Assembly (NCBI RefSeq): GCF_015291705.1
Contig: NZ_CP030050.1
Location: 3,596,001 to 3,660,000 of the forward strand
Origin: Bradyrhizobium arachidis
GTDB lineage: Bacteria > Pseudomonadota > Alphaproteobacteria > Rhizobiales > Xanthobacteraceae
DNA length: 64,000 nt
Direction: 5' to 3'
Under the pieces are notes generated by a model. That model searched no databases and had not been told where the DNA came from. It was given only the letters and a program-made list of their open reading frames with translations. A program made the position numbers and the translations under genes. Below are positions 53,287 through 61,611 of this stretch, piece after piece (position 1 is the first letter of the stretch; the number at the start of each line of letters is the position of its first letter).

Positions 53287-54291
53287 ATGCTCGGCGCGAA
53301 CGAAGGGGAGATCAAGAAAATCTCCCGGCAAGAAGAATCCCAAGGAGCTCCAGGAGCGATGCAAAGATGGACCAGCGCGGATGCCTGGACGGTCTACCGG
53401 CTTCCCTTCAACGATCTTCTGTTTCGTGCGCAATCCGTGCATCGCAGTCATTTTGACCCAAATCGCGTGCAGTTGAGCCGGCTCTTGAACATCAAGACCG
53501 GGGGTTGCCCGGAGGACTGCGGCTATTGCAGCCAGTCGTCGCATCACGCCACAAGCGTAGCGGCCTCCAAGCTGATGGAGGTCGAGAAGATCGTGGCCGA
53601 GGCCCGCAAGGCCAAGGCGAGCGGCGCGACGCGGTATTGCATGGGGGCGGCCTGGCGTAACCCCAAGCCGCGCGACATGGATGCGATCGTCGAGGTCGTC
53701 GGCGCCGTGAAGCAGCTCGGGCTCGAGACCTGCATGACGCTCGGCATGCTGGACCGCGATCAGGCCGACCGGCTGAGCGCGGCCGGGCTCGATTACTACA
53801 ATCACAATATCGATACCTCGGAGCGCTATTATCCGAGCGTCATCTCCACCCGCACATTCGCCGATCGTCTCGATACCTTGGAGCATGTCCGCGAGGCCGG
53901 CATGAAAGTGTGCTGCGGCGGCATCCTCGGCATGGGTGAGAGCGAACAGGACCGCGTCGACATGCTGGTCACGCTCGCCAACCTCCCGGAAGCGCCGGAG
54001 AGCGTACCGATCAACATGCTGATCCCGATTCCGGGAACGCCGATGGCGAAAGCGACGCCGATCGGACCGATCGAGTTCGTGCGCATCGTCGCGCTGGCGC
54101 GCATCATGATGCCGGCCTCCTTCGTGCGACTCTCGGCCGGCCGGTCGGCCATGACCGATGAGATGCAGGCGCTGTGCTTCTTTGCCGGTGCAAACTCGAT
54201 CTTCGTCGGCGACACGCTGCTGACGGCAGGCAATCCGCAGGACGAAGCCGATCGGAAGTTGTTTGGCAGGCTCGGGCTGGAGGCGCTGTGA
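53287..54291 (+). CDS. bioB: Biotin synthase
   Basis: Radical SAM enzyme of 334 residues that inserts sulfur into dethiobiotin in the last step of biotin synthesis. The SAM-binding 4Fe-4S motif is CPEDCGYC within [16 protein letters not shown]. Cysteines and an arginine for the sulfur-donating 2Fe-2S cluster lie in [22 protein letters not shown] and RLSAGR. The start is ATG 53287, after AGGAGAT. It is an orphan: no bioF, bioD or bioA is in the window, so the substrate must come from a distant locus or another strand. Confidence 0.95.
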   Translation: MLGANEGEIKKISRQEESQGAPGAMQRWTSADAWTVYRLPFNDLLFRAQSVHRSHFDPNRVQLSRLLNIKTGGCPEDCGYCSQSSHHATSVAASKLMEVEKIVAEARKAKASGATRYCMGAAWRNPKPRDMDAIVEVVGAVKQLGLETCMTLGMLDRDQADRLSAAGLDYYNHNIDTSERYYPSVISTRTFADRLDTLEHVREAGMKVCCGGILGMGESEQDRVDMLVTLANLPEAPESVPINMLIPIPGTPMAKATPIGPIEFVRIVALARIMMPASFVRLSAGRSAMTDEMQALCFFAGANSIFVGDTLLTAGNPQDEADRKLFGRLGLEAL

Positions 54292-54346
54292 AGGAATCGT
54301 TCTGGAAGGCCGCCGAAACCGGTGGCCTTCCTCTGCGAGCGGCCCG

Positions 54347-54545
54347 TCATGCAGGAGCCGCCACTGCGGGACGTTTCACCAGTGCAAAGGCCGCGGCAGC
54401 CAACAGGCAGAGGATTCCGGCAAGAAGAAACGCCGGCACATAAGTCCCCAGCGCATCTCTGCTGACGCCAGCGGCAAAGGCCATCAGGCCGACGCCGAAC
54501 TGATGGGCGGCAAAGAAGCTTGAATCACGTCCTGGGCTCCGCCAT
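54347..54545 (-). pseudogene. C-terminal remnant of an MFS transporter
   Basis: The minus strand reads FFAAHQFGVGLMAFAAGVS, then YVPAFLLAGILCLLAAAAFA, ending KRPAVAAPA and a TGA at 54347. This looks like the last two membrane helices of an MFS carrier, including the GXG-rich helix 11. The frame meets a stop just upstream near 54545, and no upstream part of the gene is found. The remnant is convergent with bioB. The family call rests on pattern recognition only. Confidence 0.6.
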
Positions 54546-54712
54546 CAACCGTCATGACTTATAGTCTTGCCGCTAATGTTCTGAATTTACTTCCGCTTTC
54601 GGCGGCATAGCGGACTCTGCCCGGAATTGCCGTTGGCTGAACCAGGCGCGAATGACCCAGAAGAGACATACGCCGCTCGGATCATCTGCTTAACGTGAGG
54701 CCGCCGATAATC

Positions 54713-55855
54713 CTATAACGCTTCGGGGAAGACATAATTCTGCCAGCTGCGCATACGCAGAAGTATCTTCCGCAACAGTGACAACTCGTGAAAATGTTCG
54801 GTATAGATGGCGGCCTCGCCTGCCGAGCCGAGCGGCACCTTGTAACCGGATATGTCATCGACGAGGTCAAGCCGAACAAGAGCCCGGCCTTCGGGCAGCC
54901 CCTCGACACTATATAGCGTACCCGAGGTTTGAAGCTGGCCAGCAGCAACCACATCAATCACGAGGCTGACCTTGGCCTTGAAGACACGACCCGGTACGGC
55001 TTTGAACAGAACTTCGGCCTCATTGCCAATATTAACACGCTGCAGGGCGTTTTGCTGGAACGCCGCTACCAAAGCCCGGTCCGTTGGGCTGTCATTGACG
55101 AAAACCATGGCTGGACGGAAGGGGGCCGGGACCACATAGACGCCCGGCCGCAGTGCCAGCTCGGCGACAAAGCCGCCTGTAGGGGCTCGAACAACGGTCT
55201 GGTCTAGATCGTATTGAGCATCGGCAAGCTCGTTGCGTAAACGCACGATGGCCGAGTGTTCACCGTCCACGGTCGCGCCATACGCTTGCCGGGTACGATC
55301 TTCTGCAGCAATAGTCTCGGCCGTCGCCTGTTTTGACGCATCCAGATTACGCGTGGCGGTGTCCAACGTCGCTTGCGCGACCACGTTCTTCTCGAACAGC
55401 TCCTTCTGCCGGTCGTAATTGATCTGGGCAAGCTCCTGGTTGGTCTTCGCCTTTGCGGTCGCCGCTGCGGCCTGATCGACGGACGCCTTGAGCTGGGCGA
55501 CATTGGCCTCTGCGTCCGCTAGCCCCGCCCGCTTTTCCGCGACGACATATTCGTAAGGCTTGGGATCTATCTTGAAGAGAACATCTCCAGCTTCGAGGTG
55601 CTGGTTGGTATGGCCCTGAACCGGTACCTCGATCACCCGACCTTTAATGGAAGGTATTATGGCCACAGTGGTGAAGTAAATGCGCGCGTTGGTCGAAAAC
55701 GGTTGGTTGTAGGCCATTGTTATGAACAGGAGCGCAAGGCCGAAGATGCCACCGAGAGCCGCTGTCGCAAGGGTCCATTGATTGACTGGGATTCTGAAAA
55801 TCTTGAAGATGGCAACGCAGATCGCCACGTAGGTCAATGTGAGCAAGATTTCCAT
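54713..55855 (-). CDS. HlyD-type membrane fusion/periplasmic adaptor protein
   Basis: A 380-residue adaptor with two membrane helices near the N-terminus (about 2-20 and 28-50). A lipoyl-like half (about 70-100), a coiled-coil hairpin (about 105-210) and the second lipoyl and beta-barrel parts follow. The architecture matches YiaV/EmrA-like proteins of efflux or secretion systems. It starts at ATG 55855 (MEILLTLTYV) with AGGAGG upstream. The usual small partner (DUF3302) and a pump gene are absent. A perfect FixK/FNR box lies 62 bases upstream. Confidence 0.87.
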   Translation of the reverse strand: MEILLTLTYVAICVAIFKIFRIPVNQWTLATAALGGIFGLALLFITMAYNQPFSTNARIYFTTVAIIPSIKGRVIEVPVQGHTNQHLEAGDVLFKIDPKPYEYVVAEKRAGLADAEANVAQLKASVDQAAAATAKAKTNQELAQINYDRQKELFEKNVVAQATLDTATRNLDASKQATAETIAAEDRTRQAYGATVDGEHSAIVRLRNELADAQYDLDQTVVRAPTGGFVAELALRPGVYVVPAPFRPAMVFVNDSPTDRALVAAFQQNALQRVNIGNEAEVLFKAVPGRVFKAKVSLVIDVVAAGQLQTSGTLYSVEGLPEGRALVRLDLVDDISGYKVPLGSAGEAAIYTEHFHELSLLRKILLRMRSWQNYVFPEAL

Positions 55856-55916
55856 CAGTGCCTCCTGAGGAACGCCTGACCTTGTCACAAGACTTATCTC
55901 GAAATTCCTGGCGCCT

Positions 55917-55930
55917 TTGATCTAGATCAA
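55917..55930 (-). promoter_or_regulatory. FixK/FNR-type box upstream of the HlyD-type gene
   Basis: TTGATCTAGATCAA is a perfect 14-bp palindrome matching the FNR/FixK consensus. With the box centred at -41.5, transcription would begin near 55882, 27 bases before the ATG. GAGATAAG lies in the -10 position. This arrangement is that of an FNR-class activator promoter. Confidence 0.7.
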
Positions 55931-56097
55931 GAATGGCTCTCGCCTGGTATAGGCTGTGTCATGTCGGCTCATGGCCCCTTTGAGACACGCCGACGGACCT
56001 CTCGATGACTGCTCGTTGGGGAAGAGCGGAAGTGGTTGGCGCACTGTCAAAGCGACGCGAGTGAGCCCAAACGGACAACAAGCACTAACGGACTGGG

Positions 56098-57963
56098 TCA
56101 TACCGTATTGCGCGCGACGTCTTTTGGTCTGTCGACAAGTTGATACACATCGAGGCCCTCGTGCTTGCCTTTGACGAGATGCGTTCCCCGGCTGATGCAA
56201 CGAAAGCCGTCCGGGAGCATCTCAAAAACCTCGCGGCTAATCAGGGTGATCGACTCGGCATCGGGATCAATAACCTTCCCGAGGCTTTCCAACCGTTGCG
56301 TTGCGTTCACGGCGTCGCCGACGATCGTGTAGTTGATCCGGTTGGGCGCGCCGATGTCACCGACGATGACGTTCCCGATATGGACGCCGATCCGGATACG
56401 AACCGGCTCAAGCCCCGTGGCGATCCGTTGTTCATTGTCCGCCGCGATAGCCTGCTGTATTGCCGTGGCCGCCCGACACGCCGACGCGGCCGGATTGTCC
56501 ACGCGGCCGGGCGCACCCCAGAAGGCCATGACGGCATCGCCGATAAACTTGTCGATGGTCCCGCCTTCCTGTTCGACACAGGCGGCGACAAGAGCGAGGT
56601 GTTGATTGATGAACTCGGCGACCTCACCAGCAGTCATGCTCTCGCATGCCGCCGTAAAGCCCACGATGTCGGTGAACATGATGGCGAGCTTTCGTTCCTC
56701 CGTGCCGGCGCCGACCCGTCCTTCTTTGACGAGGCGCGTGACTAGCGTGCGCGGGACGTAGCGGCCGAAAGCCCGCAGGCCATCAAGCATCGCGTTGAAT
56801 GACTGCGCGAGTCCGTTGATCTCACGAATTCGGCTGCGTGCCAGTGGCGCAACCTTGTCGAAATCAAAGGTACCAATCGCTGCGGCGCCCCTCGCGGCTC
56901 GTCGGATTGGGCCGGTAATTGCCCCAGCCATTAGCGCGGTTGCGATCAGTGATACCCCAAACATGGCAAGAGCGATGATTGACGCCCAATAGAAGAGTCG
57001 AAGGGGAGCGTCGACCGCGCGCGCCAGAACGTAGAAACCGATGGTGATCGGCAGGTCGCTGTATCCGGAGATCTCGCGCGCAAAGACAAAATAGCGCTCA
57101 CCGTCGACCGTATGTTGACGTGCCAAGATGCCTACGGGCGGGGCTATTCCGGCTTCGTCGAGCGGCGGTAAACTGGAAAAATTTGCGATTACCCGGTCGC
57201 CAGATGTCCGAAGCATGAGCAACGGAGTATCTTCTGATTGTCGGCGGTCTCCGTCGACCGTAAACGGGTGTGCGAGAACACGGTCCTGCCCATATAGCAT
57301 GAAGGCCACTAAACGCGGCGGATCACTCAGCTCCGTTGAGAGTTTTGACAGGGCCCGGGTAGAGACCGCGACGGCGAGAAACCCTACATATAGATCTCTC
57401 TTCCAAATGGGAACGCGATAATTCAAGGAAGCCGCCTGTGTTGCCTCGCGATACACCGGCGGTCCCCAATACGGGTCTTTGCGGGTACGGATCTCGTCGG
57501 CGACCTCGGCGAGTTGACGGTCCGAGGTGATGTCCAGACGGTCCAGTCGAAACTCTGTATTGGTTTTGCCACGCACGACGCGCAACGCATTGCCGTTAGG
57601 ATCGGCAAGAATGAACCCGCCGATCTGGGGGGCCGCCGCGATCGTGCCACTCACGAAATCTCCGAGACCGGGGTCGGAGAATAGATAGTGACCGTCGCCG
57701 ACTGCTGTCGCAATGAAGGTTGCCTGATCAACCGCCGCGTCCAGGTGTCGCCGCAGCGCCATCTCCTGTATAGTAAGCCCGCGCGCGATGAGGCGGGTGG
57801 CGAACTCCTGTACGACGCTGCGGCCGGTGATCCAATTCAAAGCCAGAATTGAACCGACCGAAACCAACACAAGCAAACCCATGCTTAGCAAGAGCGTCGG
57901 CATCAGTCCCAGCCGAGCATTATCTCGGCTGGACGAGATGCGTTTTGGTTCGAGATCGCTCAT
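56098..57963 (-). CDS. Membrane-bound class III adenylate/guanylate cyclase with HAMP
   Basis: A 621-residue sensor cyclase. A membrane helix (about 20-42) is followed by a periplasmic sensor of about 270 residues (probably dCache-like), a second helix (about 315-338) and a HAMP domain with INGLAQSFNAMLDGL. A C-terminal cyclase domain follows (about 420-590). The metal residues are in IMFTDIVGFTAACES and GDAVMAFWG, and the last motif is GDAVNATQRLESLGK. The start is ATG 57963 (MSDLEPKRIS). The signal is not known. No receiver protein is adjacent. Confidence 0.9.
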   Translation of the reverse strand: MSDLEPKRISSSRDNARLGLMPTLLLSMGLLVLVSVGSILALNWITGRSVVQEFATRLIARGLTIQEMALRRHLDAAVDQATFIATAVGDGHYLFSDPGLGDFVSGTIAAAPQIGGFILADPNGNALRVVRGKTNTEFRLDRLDITSDRQLAEVADEIRTRKDPYWGPPVYREATQAASLNYRVPIWKRDLYVGFLAVAVSTRALSKLSTELSDPPRLVAFMLYGQDRVLAHPFTVDGDRRQSEDTPLLMLRTSGDRVIANFSSLPPLDEAGIAPPVGILARQHTVDGERYFVFAREISGYSDLPITIGFYVLARAVDAPLRLFYWASIIALAMFGVSLIATALMAGAITGPIRRAARGAAAIGTFDFDKVAPLARSRIREINGLAQSFNAMLDGLRAFGRYVPRTLVTRLVKEGRVGAGTEERKLAIMFTDIVGFTAACESMTAGEVAEFINQHLALVAACVEQEGGTIDKFIGDAVMAFWGAPGRVDNPAASACRAATAIQQAIAADNEQRIATGLEPVRIRIGVHIGNVIVGDIGAPNRINYTIVGDAVNATQRLESLGKVIDPDAESITLISREVFEMLPDGFRCISRGTHLVKGKHEGLDVYQLVDRPKDVARNTV

Positions 57964-57998
57964 GTTGATGGTAGCGGCATTGGTCCACCTTAGCTTGT

Positions 57999-58229
57999 GA
58001 ATGGGCCTGCCTTCCAAGGCCAGCACTATATCCCGCGCGACTGGCCGGCGCGGCACTCAAGCCTGCTGCGCCCGCTCATTCTGATCGGGCAGAATTCGTT
58101 GCCGATGTTCCGCCTCGGGGTATTCCTCTCATTCGCCGCGCATTGGTTCCTGTTCAGGTTGAAGGCGGTATCGACACCCAGATCCTAGTCATCGTTGCCG
58201 GCATGACGGCCATGGTGGGCCTGGAATGA
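57999..58229 (+). pseudogene. Frameshifted C-terminal remnant of opgC
   Basis: The plus strand reads YIPRDWPARHSSLLRPLIL, IGQNSLPMFRLGVFLSFAAH and WFLF, and then, after a change of frame at 58155, QVEGGIDTQILVIVAGM to a TGA at 58229. This is the end of an OpgC-type acyltransferase, which succinylates or otherwise modifies osmoregulated periplasmic glucans. The first frame meets a stop upstream at 57993, so the rest of the gene is missing. The IS element begins about 130 bases downstream. Confidence 0.65.
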
Positions 58230-58360
58230 CCATTGAACAGGTTCAAAGGCTTTTCCGGACCACCTCGCGCGGTCCAAGGCGGCCACGCCGGCATCGGCCT
58301 GATAGAGGATGGAGCCCGAAAACCGCTGTTTGCTGCGGCGCATAAGTCCGGAATTGATGC

Positions 58361-58373
58361 TGTGGACGGCTCC
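58361..58373 (+). repeat. Left subterminal inverted repeat of the IS
   Basis: TGTGGACGGCTCC, the exact reverse complement of 59719-59731. It lies 67 bases upstream of the transposase ATG. Confidence 0.8.
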
Positions 58374-58440
58374 TCCACGGGCACGAGAGTGCCAAGGAGT
58401 GGGCGCCGTTTAAAGCTCCCACGATTCGGAGGAGCAGCCT

Positions 58441-59472
58441 ATGCAGTCAATTTCGACGATCGGTCTGGACATCGCGAAGTCGGTCTTCCAAGTGCACGGC
58501 GTTGATACAGCCGGCCAGGTGGTGATACGCCGCCAGTTGAGGCGCCGGCACGTCCTGGCTTTTTTCCAGAAGCTGCCGCCATGCCTGGTGGGGATCGAGG
58601 CGTGCGCATCATCGCACCATTGGTCCCGCGAGCTGCAGGCGTTAGGGCATACGGTGCGATTGATGCCTCCGGCCTATGTGAAGCCCTACGTCAAGCGGCA
58701 GAAGAACGACAGCACCGACGCGGAGGCGATTTGCGAGGCAGTCACGAGACCCAACATGCGGTTCGTGCCGACCAAGACGGTCGAGCAACAGAGCTGTTTG
58801 ATGCTTCACCGGGCGCGCCATCTCTTCATCCGCCAGCAGACTGCCGTGATCAATTCAATCCGCGCCTATCTTGCCGAGTTCGGGATCATCGCCCCTGTCG
58901 GACGCAGGGGTGTCGAGCAATTGCTGGAAGTCGTCGCCGATCCAGCCGACCACCGGCTCCCCGAGGTGGCCCGTGCGTGTCTTGCTGCTCTCGGCAGTCA
59001 GTTGCGGGCACTGAAGGCTCAAATCCTGGAGTTCGACCGACGCATCATCGCCTGGCATCGATCAAGCGCGACGAGCAAACGGCTGGACGCGATCCCCGGC
59101 GTCGGGCCGGCGTTGGCAACAGCCTTGGTCGCCAGCATTGCGGATCCCAAGGCTTTCCGATCGGGACGGGACTTCTCGGCCTGGGTGGGGCTCGTGCCGA
59201 AGCAGAACTCGAGCGGGGGCAAGGACAAGCTTGGCAGTATCAGCAAGCAAGGCGATCGCTATTTGCGCAGCCTGTTCACGGCTGGCGCGCTCGCCGTGAT
59301 CCGCTATGCCAAGATCCATGGCACCGATCATCGGCCCTGGCTCACTCGATTGTTGGCCCGGCGCCCCACCAAGGTTGCCGCTATCGCACTGGCCAACAAA
59401 CTCGCCCGGATGGCTTGGGCGATGATGGCCAGGAACGAACGTTACAAGGAACCCGCCGCTCTCGCGGCGTGA
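58441..59472 (+). CDS. IS110-family (IS1111 subgroup) transposase
   Basis: A 343-residue DEDD transposase. The RuvC-like N-terminal domain has the acidic residues in GLDIAKSVFQVHG, VGIEACASS and KNDSTDAEAICEA. The C-terminal Tnp20 domain (about 200-310) has LDAIPGVGPALATAL and the nucleophilic-serine region QNSSGGKDKL. It starts at ATG 58441 with GGAGGAGC upstream. No frameshift or stop interrupts the gene. Members of this family recombine using an element-encoded guide RNA (established recently). Confidence 0.95.
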   Translation: MQSISTIGLDIAKSVFQVHGVDTAGQVVIRRQLRRRHVLAFFQKLPPCLVGIEACASSHHWSRELQALGHTVRLMPPAYVKPYVKRQKNDSTDAEAICEAVTRPNMRFVPTKTVEQQSCLMLHRARHLFIRQQTAVINSIRAYLAEFGIIAPVGRRGVEQLLEVVADPADHRLPEVARACLAALGSQLRALKAQILEFDRRIIAWHRSSATSKRLDAIPGVGPALATALVASIADPKAFRSGRDFSAWVGLVPKQNSSGGKDKLGSISKQGDRYLRSLFTAGALAVIRYAKIHGTDHRPWLTRLLARRPTKVAAIALANKLARMAWAMMARNERYKEPAALAA

Positions 59473-59718
59473 ATGAGATCACACGGGAAAACCCGGCGTG
59501 ACGTAACGGTTGGGAAGGCGAACAGCACGTAATGAAGTGCCGGTCGATCCGGCGATCAGGACAACCCACATGGGCCACAGCATCATCGAATGCGAGGTAT
59601 TGACCGGGACCTGATCCGCGGAGGGCATTATGGCCAGCGGTCATGAGTACCGCACAAACAGGCCGAACACATGGCTGCTCCGACCACGCTGCAAAGTGAA
59701 GATTCTTCTTGCCAACCC
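59473..59718 (+). ncRNA. Candidate bridge RNA region of the IS1111-type element
   Basis: The 246 bases between the transposase stop and the right inverted repeat do not code for protein. In the IS1111 subgroup the guide (bridge) RNA is expected on this 3' side (family knowledge). I could not fold the sequence, so the limits, loops and even the presence of the RNA are inference. Confidence 0.35.
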
Positions 59719-59731
59719 GGAGCCGTCCACA
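59719..59731 (+). repeat. Right subterminal inverted repeat of the IS
   Basis: GGAGCCGTCCACA, exact reverse complement of 58361-58373. Confidence 0.8.
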
Positions 59732-59740
59732 CATGGCCCA

Positions 59741-60221
59741 TCGCGTCAGTTAGCTGAGCTGCAAACCCTAGGCGCTATCGGTGCATAGCGGACTCCGGCG
59801 AATTGTCCGCCCGGTTAATTTATGGGTTCATGGCCTACAAGCTTCTCTGCGGCGCATCCTTCGAGACGCCCGCCTATGGCGGGCCCTCAGGGTGAGGTCG
59901 CATTTCGCGGCGAGATTTTAGACCCTCATGGTGAGGAGCCCGCCAAAGCGTGCGTCTCCGGACGATGCTTCGCATTGCCGAGTGAACCATGCAGGCCGAG
60001 TTCGTCCGGCAGCTTCCAGCTTTCTTATGCGAAACCGGCGGACCCTCGACCCGAGTTTTACTCTTTCGGATGATGCCATATTACCCCTGTTTTGCCCGAC
60101 GCGTCAAGCAATAATTCGTATAATCAGAAATTACGTTCGGGGCCGAGAGGTTGGCTACTGTGCATGGGGTTGTTTTCAACTTTTGAGTCGGGCCTGCGAC
60201 CGCACGACCTTGCCCATGCAA
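59741..60221. repeat. Gene-free stretch with dispersed repeats
   Basis: No supported gene lies between the IS end and the frc terminator. At 59855-59897 is the second copy of the type A repeat (CATCCTTCGAGACGCCCGCC ... GGCGGGCCCTCAGGGTGAGG), opposite to 24251-24293. A related hairpin-rich unit follows at about 59920-59995. The AT-rich bases from 60090 to 60170 are unexplained. Confidence 0.65.
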
Positions 60222-60248
60222 AAAGGGCCGCCCCGAGGGCGGCCCTTT
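60222..60248 (-). terminator. Rho-independent terminator after frc
   Basis: AAAGGGCCGCCC (60222-60233), loop CGA, GGGCGGCCCTTT (60237-60248). On the minus strand it is followed by TT and then GCATG. It lies 24 bases past the frc stop and ends the GntR-oxc-frc transcript. Confidence 0.85.
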
Positions 60249-60271
60249 CGTCTTGATTGAAGTGGCTCCGC

Positions 60272-61549
60272 TTACTCGGCGGCCTGCTTCTGCGGCGGAT
60301 CGAGCGCGCCGGACTTGTGGATATCGGCGACCTGGTGGTCCGAGAAGCCGAGCACGCTGCGCAGGATCTCGTCGGTGTGCTCGCCGAGCAGCGGGGAGCG
60401 GGTGACCTCGCTCGCGCTGTCCGACAGCTTGATCGGGTTGCCGACCGAGATGTACTTGCCGCGGGTGGGGTGATCGACCTCGACCACGGTGCCGGTGGCG
60501 CGCAGCGACTGGTCCTCGGCGATCTCCTTCATCGACAGGATCGGGCCGCAGGGGATGTCGTCCTTGTTGAGGATCTCCATCGCCTCGAACTTGGTCTTGG
60601 TCATCGTCCACTGCTCGATGCGGGCGAAGATCTCGTTGAGGCGCGGCAGGCGGGCCGCCGGCTTGGCGTAGTTCGGGTCGGTCTTCCAGGTGGGCTCGCC
60701 GATCACGTCGCAGATCTTCTCCCAGACCGGGGCCTGGGTGATGAAGTAGATGTAGGCGTTGGGATCGGTCTCAAAACCCTTGCACTTCAGGATGCGGCCG
60801 GGCTGGCCGCCGCCGGAGTCGTTGCCGGCGCGCGGCACGGCATCGCCGAACGGAATGCCTTCGCCGAACTGGCTGTACTCCTTGAGCGGGCCGTGGGCGA
60901 GGCGCTGCTGGTCGCGCAACTTGACGCGGGCGAGGTTGAGCACGCCGTCCTGCATCGCGGCGGTGACGCGCTGGCCCTTGCCCGAATGCGTGCGCTGATA
61001 GAGCGCGGTGACGATGCCGAGCGCCAGATGCAGGCCGGTGCCGGAATCGCCGATCTGCGCGCCGGTGACGAGCGGCAGGCCGTCGCGGAAGCCGGTGGTG
61101 GAGGCGGCGCCGCCGGTGCACTGCGCGACGTTCTCATAGACCTTGCAGTCTTCGTACGGTCCGGGGCCAAAGCCCTTGATCGAGGCGACGATCATCTTCG
61201 GGTTGATCGCCTGGATCTTCTCCCAGGGGAAGCCCATGCGGTCGAGCACGCCGGGGCCGAAATTCTCGACCAGCACGTCGCACTTCTTGATCAGCTCGGT
61301 CAGGACTTCCTTGCCCTTGGGGTTCTTGGTGTCGAGCGTGATCGAGCGCTTGTTGTGGTTGAGCATGGTGAAATACAGGCTGTCCACGTTCGGGATGTCC
61401 TGCAGCTGGCCGCGGGTGATGTCACCCACGCCCGGGCGTTCCACCTTGATCACGTCGGCGCCGAACCAGGCGAGCAGCTGCGTGCAGGTCGGTCCGGACT
61501 GGACGTGGGTGAAGTCGAGAATGCGAACGCCCGTGAGCGCTTTGGTCAT
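60272..61549 (-). CDS. frc: Formyl-CoA:oxalate CoA-transferase
   Basis: Class III CoA-transferase of 425 residues that moves CoA from formyl-CoA to oxalate, giving oxalyl-CoA and formate. The start is ATG 61549 ([20 protein letters not shown]), the family-typical N-terminus. Conserved stretches include [32 protein letters not shown] and [16 protein letters not shown] sequence around the catalytic aspartate region. It lies 62 bases after oxc on the same strand. With Oxc it forms a cycle that turns oxalate into formate and CO2. Confidence 0.95.
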   Translation of the reverse strand: MTKALTGVRILDFTHVQSGPTCTQLLAWFGADVIKVERPGVGDITRGQLQDIPNVDSLYFTMLNHNKRSITLDTKNPKGKEVLTELIKKCDVLVENFGPGVLDRMGFPWEKIQAINPKMIVASIKGFGPGPYEDCKVYENVAQCTGGAASTTGFRDGLPLVTGAQIGDSGTGLHLALGIVTALYQRTHSGKGQRVTAAMQDGVLNLARVKLRDQQRLAHGPLKEYSQFGEGIPFGDAVPRAGNDSGGGQPGRILKCKGFETDPNAYIYFITQAPVWEKICDVIGEPTWKTDPNYAKPAARLPRLNEIFARIEQWTMTKTKFEAMEILNKDDIPCGPILSMKEIAEDQSLRATGTVVEVDHPTRGKYISVGNPIKLSDSASEVTRSPLLGEHTDEILRSVLGFSDHQVADIHKSGALDPPQKQAAE

Positions 61550-61611
61550 CGTGTTGCTCCGTACTCTGTCTGCCCCCGCAAACCGCAGGGAATAAGGGTT
61601 GAGGGGTGGAC

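Larger units (their letters stand above)
58355..59740 (+). mobile_element. IS110-family insertion sequence, IS1111 subgroup
   Basis: An element of about 1.4 kb with one transposase gene. A 13-bp perfect inverted repeat, TGTGGACGGCTCC at 58361-58373 and GGAGCCGTCCACA at 59719-59731, brackets it; subterminal repeats of this sort define the IS1111 subgroup. The true ends lie a few bases outside these repeats, so the limits given are approximate. It appears complete and could be active. No target duplication is expected for this family. Confidence 0.8.

Noticed and set aside
52808..53456. Open frames of 80-155 codons before bioB.
   Set aside because: Arg/Ser/Ala-rich chance frames without starts, ribosome-binding sites or recognisable domains. 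The longest runs out of frame into bioB.
58233..58246. TTGAACAGGTTCAA, an FNR-like dyad between the opgC remnant and the IS.
   Set aside because: It is about 270 bases from the cyclase start, faces no promoter-like sequence, and lies in decayed DNA.
58581..59501. A 306-codon frame inside the transposase gene.
   Set aside because: It is the shifted frame of the intact IS110-family transposase. Its translation has no recognisable domain.
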